Assembly (NCBI GenBank): GCA_963822175.1
Contig: CAWGGJ010000007.1
Span: 1-64,000 of the forward strand
Source: FEB-25 sp963822175
GTDB lineage: Bacteria; Chloroflexota; Anaerolineae; Anaerolineales; UBA4823
Reading direction: 5' to 3'
DNA: 64,000 bases
Positions 18,399-29,035 of the stretch are shown one piece after another. The notes below the pieces were generated by a model. The model saw only the letters and a list, made by a program, of their open reading frames with translations. It was not told the origin of the DNA and did no database searches. The translations under genes and the position numbers were made by a program. Every line of letters begins with the position of its first letter. Within the stretch, counting starts at the first letter, position 1.

Positions 18399-19604
18399 AT
18401 GAAAATTATAATTAATCTTCGAAAAATTTCAGATGAAAAATATAACAAAGAATTCAAGTTCACAGAATTTCCTGTGAGAATAGGTAGAGAAACTGAAAAT
18501 GAAATTATTCTTGAGGATGCAAAAAAAATTGTGTCTCGTTCACACGCAATAATCCAAAATAACAGTGGTAGTTTTCAGTTAATAGATCTTGGTTCTGCAA
18601 ATTTTACATACCTCAACGGTGAAAAGCTTTTTCCAAATGTGGATAACAATTTGAAAAACGGTGATCTCATAAAAATTGGAAATTATGAATTAAATATTAT
18701 CATTGAACAATTCAAAACTACTCCTGCTTTTGATGAACAAAAGACCATGGTTTTTTCTAGTCCCTTTGATGATGAAGTCACTAGGATTTTTGAGGGAATA
18801 AATAAACTCTCTGAAAAATATTATACTGATAATTCACCATTAAAAAGCGAGATGCTTAGAGTCTCATTAATGCAAAATATTGAGAAATTAATTCCAGATG
18901 AGAGCATTCATGTCTTATCAGAATATTTTGCGAATAAATTTCTAGATCAGGCTCTGATTAACCAAAGTAAAAATTATCTTTCTTCCGTTAATATTCCCAG
19001 AGCTGAAAAACAGAAAATAGATTCAGAATCACAGTTTATATTGAATGATAATTTAAAAAAAATAACACCTGATTATTCTTTCTCCAGCCATTTCTCAGAA
19101 GCAATAGACATTTTAATGGATACAATGATCAAATTAATTAAAGGATTTTTACAGTTCAAACAGGAATTTTTTGGAGTTACTATTTATCAGACAATCCCGA
19201 CTGGATCATTAAAAGAAATAAAGGAATATTTGTTTAACCAAGAAATTTCTACCGATGAACAAAAGAAGAGGGTTAATTTAATAAAGGAAGAGGCGCAAAA
19301 ACTTCTTGCACATCAGATTGGTTTACTTAAGGGTTATAAAAATTCTGTTACCGAAGGAAGTCAATCTATGCTGCAAAGCCTTGACCCTGAAATAATTGAA
19401 AAAGAGACTGCAAGTAAACAAACTTCTAGTTTAGAAAATATTTTACCATACTTAAAAAAGATCAAAACACTTGAAGCAATTAAAAAAAGTTATAAAAAAT
19501 ATATTTCCGATCCTTACTACCTTGAGAAAAAATTCTTTCGACCAGCTTTCATAAAAGGATATCAAAAACCGATATCTCTCAAGGATGAAATAGGTGAATA
19601 TTGA
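18399..19604 (+). CDS. T6SS FHA-domain protein (TagH/ImpI-like)
   Basis: Residues about 20-95 are an FHA phosphothreonine-binding domain: VRIGRETENEIIL, the conserved RSHAII, DLGSANFTYLNGE and LKNGDLIKIGN. The C-terminal third (EAIDILMDTMIKLIKGFLQF, then LLAHQIGLLKGY) matches the C-terminal domain of T6SS-associated FHA proteins. In T6SS-i systems these take part in threonine-phosphorylation control of assembly together with PpkA and PppA, neither of which is visible here. It is the first gene of the secretion cluster. Confidence 0.85.
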   Translation: MKIIINLRKISDEKYNKEFKFTEFPVRIGRETENEIILEDAKKIVSRSHAIIQNNSGSFQLIDLGSANFTYLNGEKLFPNVDNNLKNGDLIKIGNYELNIIIEQFKTTPAFDEQKTMVFSSPFDDEVTRIFEGINKLSEKYYTDNSPLKSEMLRVSLMQNIEKLIPDESIHVLSEYFANKFLDQALINQSKNYLSSVNIPRAEKQKIDSESQFILNDNLKKITPDYSFSSHFSEAIDILMDTMIKLIKGFLQFKQEFFGVTIYQTIPTGSLKEIKEYLFNQEISTDEQKKRVNLIKEEAQKLLAHQIGLLKGYKNSVTEGSQSMLQSLDPEIIEKETASKQTSSLENILPYLKKIKTLEAIKKSYKKYISDPYYLEKKFFRPAFIKGYQKPISLKDEIGEY

Positions 19605-19667
19605 ATTTATGTAATTAATTTAAGTCAGCTTACCCAATAAATTGTTTTTATTTACATTCAAATAATA

Positions 19668-20102
19668 ATGATCAAGTATATCAAGATTCTTATATTAATT
19701 TCTCTGCTAAGCTGTGGTGGCGGGAAAGATACTATACAAATCACTTTTAATTGTGATGAAAACACCAATAGCGGAAATGCAGTTGTCATCACTCTATATC
19801 AACTTATAAATTCCGATAAATTTCGTCTTTCAAGTTTTGAATATTTAACAAAAAATCCGGTTGCTACACTAGGAACTGATTTAGTTACAAACTCTGAGTT
19901 AGAAAGAACCATGGTACCTGGAGAAACTTTGGATTTAAATGAAATTGAAATAAAACAGGAATCTGCTTTTATTGGGATTATAGCAGATTTTCATTCACCC
20001 GCACCTGACGGATGGCAGGCAGTAATTCCGATAACGGAAGACTTGAAACGATTGGTGATTTTTATTCATGAAAATTCTATATCCGTCCAGGAAGAGGATT
20101 AA
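19668..20102 (+). CDS. tssJ: T6SS outer-membrane lipoprotein TssJ
   Basis: This 144-residue protein has a signal peptide with lipobox (LLSC, Cys16) and a transthyretin-like beta sandwich pattern: VVITLYQLINSDKF, then MVPGETLDLNEIE and IGIIADFHSP ahead of W. This is the VasD/TssJ pattern. TssJ anchors the TssJLM membrane complex in the outer membrane. It lies between the FHA gene and tssK as in many T6SS-i loci. Confidence 0.85.
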   Translation: MIKYIKILILISLLSCGGGKDTIQITFNCDENTNSGNAVVITLYQLINSDKFRLSSFEYLTKNPVATLGTDLVTNSELERTMVPGETLDLNEIEIKQESAFIGIIADFHSPAPDGWQAVIPITEDLKRLVIFIHENSISVQEED

Positions 20103-20155
20103 TATACCTATATAATATAAACTAATTCTTTACTTAATAAACCAATACAAATCTT

Positions 20156-21496
20156 ATGAAGATTCAAAAAATTGTCTGGTTCGAAGGAATGAAACTTGAT
20201 CCGCATCACTTTCAGCAAGCGGACAGATATAATCAATACTATATCAATTCGCGATTGGGAATGATTAATTCGAATCAGTGGGGATTGAAAAATATTAAGG
20301 TTGATAATGCAGCATTAGCTGGTGGAAATTTCAGCCTCATAAGTTGCTGTGGCATAATGTCCGATGGTATTATTTTTAATATGCCGGAAAATGATTCACT
20401 ACCTAAAAGCAGAAACTTTGAAAATGTATTTTCTCCAGCAACTGATAGATTGGATGTATATCTAGCAATTCCAACCGAAAGAGTATCCGGAAAAAATTAC
20501 CATTTAGATGAAGAAAAAGCTTCTGAATCACTTCGTTATACAATGCAAAATGCTGATGTAGTTGATACTAATACAGGGACTAATTTCAGAAGCATTGGAA
20601 TTGCAAAGCCTAATTTTCAATTCAGATTTGGTGAAGAATCCCTTGAGGATTTTATTTCTTTAAAGCTGGGGGAAATAACTCGAACCTCTGATGTGAAATA
20701 CAAAATGGAAAATCATTATATACCTGCTTGTTTAGAAGTTTCTGCTTCTGACGTGCTGCTTGAGCATCTTAGAAATATTTTAAGTTTGTTAGTGACAAAA
20801 AGTAAAGAGTTAAAAGCTCAGTCAAGTATTAGTAAACCGGAATTATCACTGACACAGGTGGAAATTTTATTAATGCTTCAGACTGTCAATACATTCTTGC
20901 CGATATTAAATTACTATAATAATTCACAACACATTCATCCAGAAAATCTTTATTCTCTTTTGCTGAATCTTGTTGGTCAGCTTTCTACATTTTCTACTCT
21001 CGGTTTAAGAGTTGATTATTTACCAATTTATGATCACAAGCATCTGTCAGAAATATTTGATCAAGTAGTAAACGAAGTTATGATAATGCTTAGTGTTCAA
21101 AAAACTGTCGAAAGAAAAGATATCGTTGTTCCACTTAGAAGACAAAGCGATACTTTATTTGTCGGTCAGCTATCATCAAATCATATGACCGCACAATTCT
21201 TCATCTCAGTGACTGGAGATTTGAACGAGAAGAAAATCATTACCGAATTACCAAAAAATATAAAGATATCTGCATATGAAGAGATTTTTGCGGTCCACCA
21301 GGCAGGAATTCAAGGCGTTAATATCGAATATGTTGCAAGACCTCCAGTGGGAATATCGGTTAAAGAAAAAGCGCACTACTTTAAAGTTATTAAAGAAGGT
21401 AGATTCTGGGATAAAATTGTTTCGAAAAATAATATTGCATTTTTTATTGCATCAGAATTTAAGTCACTTCAGATGGAACTAGTTTTACTTCTCTAA
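20156..21496 (+). CDS. tssK: T6SS baseplate protein TssK
   Basis: The 446-residue length and the start KIVWFEGMKLDPHHFQQADR are diagnostic for TssK (ImpJ/VasE). Further family features are LDVYLAIPTERVSG, TRTSDVKYKME and the C-terminal segment IEYVARPPVGISV before FKV and WDKI. TssK trimers link the baseplate wedges (TssEFG) to the TssL/TssM cytoplasmic parts. The gene is intact. Confidence 0.95.
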   Translation: MKIQKIVWFEGMKLDPHHFQQADRYNQYYINSRLGMINSNQWGLKNIKVDNAALAGGNFSLISCCGIMSDGIIFNMPENDSLPKSRNFENVFSPATDRLDVYLAIPTERVSGKNYHLDEEKASESLRYTMQNADVVDTNTGTNFRSIGIAKPNFQFRFGEESLEDFISLKLGEITRTSDVKYKMENHYIPACLEVSASDVLLEHLRNILSLLVTKSKELKAQSSISKPELSLTQVEILLMLQTVNTFLPILNYYNNSQHIHPENLYSLLLNLVGQLSTFSTLGLRVDYLPIYDHKHLSEIFDQVVNEVMIMLSVQKTVERKDIVVPLRRQSDTLFVGQLSSNHMTAQFFISVTGDLNEKKIITELPKNIKISAYEEIFAVHQAGIQGVNIEYVARPPVGISVKEKAHYFKVIKEGRFWDKIVSKNNIAFFIASEFKSLQMELVLLL

Positions 21497-21531
21497 GTTG
21501 AATAAATATACTTTTTAAAGAGATTGAATTT

Positions 21532-22224
21532 ATGAACATCGCCCATTCAGTTGATAGAAAGAAAAATCTTTCAGATCTTGCATCCGAATGTTTTATGCTT
21601 ATTCTTCAACTTAGAGCCACGAATAATTATGGAAATGCTTCGGAGCTTAAAACGCGTATTGGAGAAATGTTTGATAGATTTGAAAAAAATGCAAGACAAA
21701 CTGGGTTGGATAATGAAAAAGTTCACTTTTCAAAGTTTGCTTTGGTGGCATTCCTTGATGAAACCATCATCAGTTCTGAATGGTTAGAGAAAGAGGAATG
21801 GCTTGCAGAACCATTACAGATTAAATTATTTGATACCTTTAATGCAGGTGAAGAATTTTTTACATATTTAAGCAATCTAAGGCAAAGAACAAGCATCAAT
21901 AAAGATGTTCTTGAAATATATTACCTGTGTCTAAGTTTGGGTTTCAAAGGTAAATACCAGCTTCACTCACCTGAAAATCTCAGAAGAATAATTGATGATC
22001 TTAATCTTGAACTACATCCCGAAGCATATCATTCGATTGATTTATTATCACCTAATGGTAAGCCAAAGCAAAGTATTGTTCAAACTGTCAAATCAGGTTT
22101 GCCAGTTTGGGTATATCCTGTTTTAGCGTTAGTAATCTTAGTGATTTTTTATATCATAATGTCGTTTTCTATTTCAAGTGAGTTAGATAGTGTTCTGAAT
22201 TTTCTACGAACATTAACTGCTTAA
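21532..22224 (+). CDS. tssL: T6SS inner-membrane protein TssL (DotU/IcmH-like)
   Basis: The 230-residue protein has the hook-shaped cytoplasmic domain signature (FALVAFLDETIISSEW, LAEPLQIKLFDTFNAGEEFF, YYLCLSLGFKGKY) and one C-terminal membrane helix (VYPVLALVILVIFYIIM). No peptidoglycan-binding extension follows, so it is the short form. It forms the membrane complex with TssJ and TssM. Confidence 0.95.
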   Translation: MNIAHSVDRKKNLSDLASECFMLILQLRATNNYGNASELKTRIGEMFDRFEKNARQTGLDNEKVHFSKFALVAFLDETIISSEWLEKEEWLAEPLQIKLFDTFNAGEEFFTYLSNLRQRTSINKDVLEIYYLCLSLGFKGKYQLHSPENLRRIIDDLNLELHPEAYHSIDLLSPNGKPKQSIVQTVKSGLPVWVYPVLALVILVIFYIIMSFSISSELDSVLNFLRTLTA

Positions 22225-22270
22225 CTTGTGGAATAGTTAAAGTCAGTTCAATAATAAAAAATAATCATTT

Positions 22271-25200
22271 ATGGCAACTCTTCCACCTATCTTAAAAAGT
22301 AAAAATATTCTTTTAGCAATTGCATTAGTTATTCTGATATTTTTAGTAATCTTTTTAAGTGCTTTTATAAGGATTACCTGGTTTATGCGTATTGCGATAA
22401 TTGTTTTCCTTATTTTGATTTTTGTAATAGTATTCTTGTTTAAGAAAATGAAGGAGATGCAGAAAGCCGGACAAATTGAACAGTCAATCAGTTCTTCTTC
22501 AAATTCTCATGTTCTGAGTCCTGAAAAAAGAGCAGAAATTGATCAATTTAGAAAGCAGATCGAAGCAGCGATTACAGCACTTAAAAACTCTAAGCTTGGG
22601 AGAGGTAAATCAGGCAAAGCAGCACTCTATAAGTTGCCCTGGTATATGATAATTGGTCCTTCAGCGGCTGGTAAAACAACTGCAATTCAGAATTCAGGCT
22701 TAGAGTTTCCTTATGGAAAAGATTCAATTAAGGGTGTTGGGGGAACAAGAAATTGTGATTGGTTTTTTTCAACCCGAGCAATCTTTTTAGATACTGCTGG
22801 TCGTTATGTTTCAGAATCTGAAGATAGACCTGAATGGTTGAGCATTTCTTGAAACATTGAAAAGGAACAGGAAGAGAAAACCAGTTAATGGAGTAGTAAT
22901 TGCCCTAAATATTGATGAGATTATTAATTGTGAAAATGATCAATTATATGAACATGCTAAAAACATTCGCCGAAGAATTGATGAATTAATCGAAAACCTT
23001 GGTATTGTATTTCCTGTCTATTTTATTTTTACAAAATGCGATTTAATCCAGGGTTTTGTAGAATTCTTTGGTGATTTTAGTGAAATCGAGCGTTCGCAGA
23101 TTTGGGGCGCTACTCTAACATCTCAACAGCAAATTGATCCTAATCCAAAAAGTGTTTTTGAGAATGAATTTGACAAACTTGCCGAAATAATTTATAAAGC
23201 TAGAACAATACGATTGAGTAACCCGCTTAAAAGAGAACAAAGAAGAAAAGTTTTCTTATTCCCCTTCCAGTTTAAATCATTAAGAGAGAAATTAACTTAT
23301 CTTATTGGTGAGGTATTTCAACCAAATCCATATCAGGATAATCCTTTATTTAGAGGTTTTTATTTTACAAGTGGAACACAAGAGGGCATTCCACTTGATT
23401 TAGCAATAAGAGAAATAGCTAAACAATTTAATTTACCTCCAGCACCCGGCGAAGAATTTGAAGAAATGCTTGAAACTAAAAACTACTTCATTAAGGATCT
23501 TTTAAACGATGTTGTAATAAATGATCAAAATTATACTGTTGGACAAGCTGCTACTGTTGTAAGACAAAATAGATTTTTAAGATTTGCAACTATATCAGTA
23601 TCGGCCTTATTAGTTTTCATATTTGGTATGCTTATTACTATGGGTTTTGTGTGGAAGTGATGATGCCCTGAAAAGTGTTACTTCGCAGGCAAATTTATTT
23701 AATAAACTTAATTTAATGAACGGGGATTTGCTTAATAATTTTACTGAAGTTGAATCTCTAAAACAAACAATTGTGAAGATTAGTAGAGGTGAATATAACG
23801 AATCGATAATAAGTTTTGGTCTGGACAGAACCGATGAAACTCTGGAAGAGCTTACTGGGCTATACTTAAAAAAACCGAACCTTTTTTTGATAAATATATC
23901 TATGAGGAAATTGGTAATACTTTGAATAATTATACTGCCGGGCAAGAATACTCTGGTGAACAAATCTATAATTATCTTAAAGCATATCTTTTAATTGGTA
24001 ATGAACGATCAAAACTCGATACCATAGCTCAAAAGTTTTTAACAGAAGTCTTTACTAGTATTTTGAATTCAAAAATTATTGACACCAATCCAGTTGCCTC
24101 AATGAAAGAAAAAGATTCGCTCAAGATTCTTTTCAGATATTATGCTTCCTTCATTTCCGAGCAAATGCAGAATGAAAATGTGTATCCTCGCCATAATGAA
24201 AATGCTTTACTAAGCATTGTGAGAATGAGATATCAAAATAGACCAAATGCAGAAAGTATTTATGCAAGATTAAAAGAAAATGGACTCTCTCAGTTTCCGG
24301 CAGAATTGACATTCGAGCAGTTGATTGAGGGAAAGTCGATGAAAGTAATGGGGACTGATTTTAAAATTCTGTACATATTTTCTGCAGACGGATGGAAGAA
24401 ATATATTCAACCAGCCATTCTTGATAGAAGTAAAAATCAGAATAGTGAAGATTGGGTGGCTGGCAAAACTCAGGTAAGGCAACCTCCTCAATCAGAATTG
24501 GACAGCGAAAAGTTGAGAAGACAGTTAACGGATTTATATCTTACAGATTTCAAACAATGTTGGGTTAAATTTTTACAAAGTCTTGAGTATTCTGGTTTTG
24601 AATCGGTTCCTTATGCAGCGAACAACCTAAAACTTTTAAGTGATCAGGTTGCTTCACCTTTAGTACTTATATTAAACGAATTTGCAAATCAATTGAAAGA
24701 AGTAGCTAATTCACAAACTCTTTCAGACACAAGCATGTCTGGTCAGTCCGGTTTAAGTTCGTTAAACAATGCTGATATTAAAAGATTTAGAAAATTTATT
24801 GTGGGATCTGATGATGGTTCGGCCCAACCGGATCTTAATGTTGTAATTATGCAATATGGGTTTTTAAACAACAGCCTTGAGCAAATTAAAGGAGATCAGG
24901 AATTAATTAAGAATTACGCAGTAAAAGTGATGAATCAACAGGTGCCGGAGTTCCAAACTGCTAAAAATGCAATCTTAGGTTCTGTTTCCACCGTACAAGA
25001 ATTTCAAAATCTTTTAATAGAACCTGTAAAGTTGAGCTTAAAAACTGTTTTTTCGGGAACCACATCATATTTGAATGAGCAATGGAAAATAAAAGTCGTA
25101 GATGTATTTAATAAAACTCTAGCAAATACATTTCCATTTTCTGAAGAAGGGAATGATGCCCCTATTAAGGACTTTGAGGATTTCTTTAAACCTCAAGATG

Positions 25201-25760
25201 GGATTCTTTGGTCTTTTTTCAATTCTGAGTTAAGCTCATTCATTAAAAAGGATAATGATAAGGGATTGAGTTTCTCAAAAGAATTTAGAAATTCAATTGA
25301 AAAAGCCGATGAAATAAGCAAAATATTTTTTAATAATAATGATATGATTTTAACTTTCTCTCTCGAACCACGGCAACCAGTTAAGAAAAATGTACCTGTT
25401 AAACAGTACCATTTAATAATTGATGGCGATGATAAGATCTATAAAATGGGTCATACAGAAGTGTCCATATATTCTTGGCCAGCTCAAAGTGGGATTGCTG
25501 ATGCATCCTTATATATTACGTTTGAAAATAGTACATCAAATATTAAGTCCTACAAAGGTGAATGGGCATTCTTTAAATTACTTAATGAAGCTTCCTCAAT
25601 TAAACAAATATCTTCCTCTCAAATAATTTTAAACTGGAAATTTTCAGAACCTAACAGTTATGATGTGACCATTGAATATCTGTTAGATGCAAAAAGTTCA
25701 AAACATCCATTTTTAAAAGATTTCTTTAGTTCTTTCAAACTACCCGATACAATAAATTAA
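22271..25760 (+). CDS. tssM: T6SS membrane ATPase-like protein TssM (IcmF), three frameshifts
   Basis: The combined frames give about 1160 residues, the normal TssM length. Two N-terminal membrane helices (8-34, 38-58), a Walker A motif (GPSAAGKTT, 129-137) and a Walker B-like FLDTAGRY follow in order. The third membrane helix comes after the NTPase domain (VSALLVFIFGMLITMGF), followed by the periplasmic domain ending with the conserved beta domain (GEWAFFKLL). The reading shifts near 22,843, near 23,652 and in the A7 run near 23,870; each time the next frame continues the expected protein, so these look like sequencing errors. It bridges the inner membrane to TssJ. Confidence 0.9.
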
Positions 25761-25763
25761 CTT

Positions 25764-26731
25764 ATGTCTGATGACATTGGTACTAATCATTTAGAAAGTT
25801 TATCTGCTGGTTTCTTCGGTAAGCTGCCAGAGTTTTCTGACTTTATAAAATACAATGCTAGTGGTAAAGAAATCCTTGTGCTAGATAATTGGATTCAAGA
25901 AGGTCTCGCCTTGGCAAAGATTAAATATAAAAACGAATGGAAAATCTATTATAATAATTGCTCTAAAATATATTTTATTTATCCTTATTCAGGGACTGAT
26001 AAAATAACATTAGGAATAATCTACCCAGCTAACGATAAAAGTGGGAGAAGCTACCCTTTTATAATGTTCGTCAATATCTCGAAATCTATCATCAACGGAT
26101 TGAAGTGCTATTTTATTCCCTCAGCATTTGAACAGATGTATAATTCATTTGATAAAATCCTTGATTCAAATAATTCGATCGAAGACCTTACCAATTTAAA
26201 GGCTTTAACAACGTCTGCTAAAATAAAATCGTTAAATATTAGTTCCTTAACTGATGAGTATAGTAGATTTACTATGGAAAAGCATCTTGGAGATATTATT
26301 GATTTCAAAGGCGAATCCTCCGCTCGATTAATAGATCTATTCCTTGATAGAATAAATATACTTGAACATTTCTGCGTTATTAATTTTATGTCGAATTCAA
26401 ATGAACAAAAAGATTTTCATTTGATCGGATTTTACATTGAACTTATGCAGAGACTATTTAAGGAAACGGAATCAATACCTGGAATTTTTTGGATTCACAG
26501 AAACAATCATTCCGGATTTTTAATGCTTTCGTTTACAAAACCATCACCGAAAGATTTTATTGACCTTGTATTCTATGAGAGCATCTATTGATATTGAACA
26601 GAAGAGATGGAAATCACCATATAACCGAGAAGCATAAATCACTTAATTCAATTTTTCGTAATAATGCATTTGTCGATAATAGCATAAGCTTAAATGATTT
26701 TCTTAACTCAATTCAAAATTACATCTATTGA
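25764..26731 (+). CDS. tagF: T6SS accessory protein TagF (C-terminus frameshifted)
   Basis: The start GFFGKLPEFSDFIKYNA and the core FIYPYSGTDKITLGIIYPAN, SGRSYPFIMFVNI identify TagF (DUF2094), a negative post-translational regulator of T6SS assembly in systems with FHA control. The annotated frame stops at 26591. The -1 frame continues coding for about 45 residues (NHHITEKHKSLNSIF to LNSIQNYIY) up to 26731, so a one-base shift near 26,575-26,595 is likely. It starts 4 bases after the tssM stop. Confidence 0.85.
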
Positions 26732-26766
26732 AATCATTGAAAAAATAGTATCGAATAAACATCAAT

Positions 26767-28470
26767 ATGTCAGAGATTACAGAGTTAGAGATACCAGATA
26801 TTGTTTTGGATTATCTAAAACCTATATCTGATACAGTCACCTACAGGAATCGATGCAAGCACTGTAGAAGAATATTTTGTCCTCAATATGGAAATACCCA
26901 AAACTGCACCTGATTATAAGAAGTGTATTGAATTATCGGCAACTATTCTTAAAGAAAAAAGTAAGGATATAAAAATTGCTGCATGGTTATGCTTTGCCTA
27001 TTTCAGAGTGGAAAAAGTAAAAGGACTGCTTAATGGGTTAAAGATTATATACTATCTTCTCAAAAAATATGGAGACAGTCTTTTCCCATAAAAACCCTTT
27101 ACATCGTAGTAAAGCAATACAATTTATTAAATCAACCAAGATTTGTTAAGCTTGTTGAAAGGGAAACTCCGACATTATCAAATTCTAAAGATTACCTGGA
27201 AGCAAGTATAATAGTAAGTGGTATTGTTGAGGAGTGTAAAAAGCTCTTTCCTGAAAACGCACCAGTATTAAAGGCTATAGTTGAAGTAATGCAGGGACAT
27301 GTTGAAACTGCGAATGAGTTAATTAGCCCACCTAAAGAAAAATTGGAAAAACCTCTTGTGCAACAACAACAGGAGAAGAAAGATGAAAGTAGTTGAAAAA
27401 CCTGCAACCCAAATAATCAGTCAGGTAAAAGTTGAAGAAAAACCGGCTCAAAAGGTCGTTCCTATTAATAGAAACTTCACCTCAACCGGCCAAAGTAACT
27501 TCGGAGATACGATGGGATAATCCAATTAAGACAAATTTTAACTCAGTTTTTTGAGCACCAAGTTGATGGTGTGAAAAAAGAGAAAATTCCTGAATCGTAT
27601 TTAGTGTTTGGAATTTCCCGTCAGCTTCAATGGGGAAAATTATTCAGACCTCCTGAAATAGAAAATGTGACACAAATTGAAGCACCAAATCCTATAATTC
27701 AATCTAATATTAAAAAGTGGTATGAAACATCTGATTGGGATATGCTAATTCCTAGGATAGAGATTAATTTTCTCAAAGCTGATAGTGCTTTTCCATATTG
27801 GTTTGACTCACAAAGATTTGTTGTAAAAGCACTTGAGCAAAAAGGTGGAAACTACGTTCTTGCCTCTGAAGAAATAAAAAGACAATTGACGCAATTGTTA
27901 AACCGTATACCTGATATCCCAGGATTCAAATTTAAAGACAAGCAAACTGCTTTTGCTGATGATGAAACAATTAAATGGATTTATGATGAAGTGAGATCAT
28001 CGGCAAGTAAAGAAGAACAAAAAGAGCAGATTATACTTCCCCCAATAATGGGTGAAGATTATGATTCTATTAATCATGAATATAAGCATGCTTGCGCACA
28101 ACTACCAAAGAATATAGAAATAAATATTGCTGCTATGCAGAAAGCGATTGATACCGATGATAGACGGAAGGGAAAATTTTTAAGAAGATTAAATCTTTCA
28201 AACTATTGTATGCAGGCTAAATTATATGAACTAGCTAAAGTCCATTTAACGGAGCTTAGCATCTTTATTGATGAATACAATCTTCCAGTTTGGGAATCAG
28301 CATTATGTACTGCTGTCTGGCAGTCAATGTTTTTAGTAAATAAAGAACTTATATCAAGTAGTCGTGATAAAGAATTAAAAATTACTTTAGAAAAAGAGCA
28401 AAAAGAATTATTTAAAAAAGTTGCAAAATACGATAGCATAATTGCAATTAAACTAAAACAAAAAAAATGA
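26767..28470 (+). CDS. tssA: T6SS TssA/VasJ-like protein, heavily frameshifted
   Basis: Starting at ATG 26767 (MSEITELEIPDIVLDYLKPI), the coding sense continues to 28470 through about six frame changes between 26,825 and 27,560. These include LKPIS to PTGIDASTVEEYF, LFP to the HRSKAIQFI segment, and a Lys/Pro/Gln-rich linker. The N-terminal part is an ImpA_N domain (KTAPDYKKCIELSATILKEK). From 27,571 the frame is clean and ends with the VasJ-type C-terminal domain (GKFLRRLNLSNYCMQA, WESALCTAVWQSMF). TssA proteins organise baseplate and sheath assembly. This is the densest cluster of shifts in the window; decay of the linker cannot be excluded. Confidence 0.8.
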
Positions 28471-28479
28471 GAGGTACAA

Positions 28480-28995
28480 ATGGCACGACCAACGGCTCCT
28501 AAGATCGCACAAAGAGTTAAGGTTTCAATACTTCCCAGCAGCGATGCTAAAGAAAGTGTTGAGCTTGACTACAGACTGCTGATTCCTGGCGATTTCAGTA
28601 AAAGTGAACCAGGCAGTCAGGGGATGATCAAAGATAGAAGGCTAAGAACAATAGCCAACAAGGGGGATTTTCAAAAAGTCCTGAAGGATATTAATCCTAA
28701 GCTTAAGCTGACGGTATCAAACAAACTTTCTGATGATCCGGAAGCGAAGATGGAAGTAAATCTGGATATAAAAGATATCAAGGATTTTCATCCAGATGAG
28801 ATTGTAAAAAAGGTTGAACCTTTAAAACAGCTTCTTGATGCTAGAGAAAGATTAAAGCAACTTAAGATAGCAGTTTTAAAAGATGTTAACCTTAAAAAAG
28901 CAATCGAAGGTGTTCTGAAAGATGGAAGTGGAAGCATTGATGAGCTTCTTTCAAAACTTGGTACTGCACAGGATAAAGCAGAAAAATCTAATTAA
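28480..28995 (+). CDS. tssB: T6SS sheath small subunit TssB (VipA)
   Basis: The 171-residue protein begins with PTAPKIAQRVKVSILPSSD and continues with LDYRLLIPGDFS, KLKLTVSNKLSDD and FHPDEIVKKVEPLKQLLDAR, all typical of TssB. It pairs with TssC to form the contractile sheath. The gene is intact, with a GAGAGG-type ribosome site before the ATG. Confidence 0.95.
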   Translation: MARPTAPKIAQRVKVSILPSSDAKESVELDYRLLIPGDFSKSEPGSQGMIKDRRLRTIANKGDFQKVLKDINPKLKLTVSNKLSDDPEAKMEVNLDIKDIKDFHPDEIVKKVEPLKQLLDARERLKQLKIAVLKDVNLKKAIEGVLKDGSGSIDELLSKLGTAQDKAEKSN

Positions 28996-29035
28996 ATACT
29001 TTACTTATAAACAATTAAGCACGGAGGTTCTAAAA

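Noticed and set aside
22857..25760. Separate small T6SS genes in the tssM region
   Set aside because: The pieces join to a single TssM of normal length; the breaks are one-base shifts.
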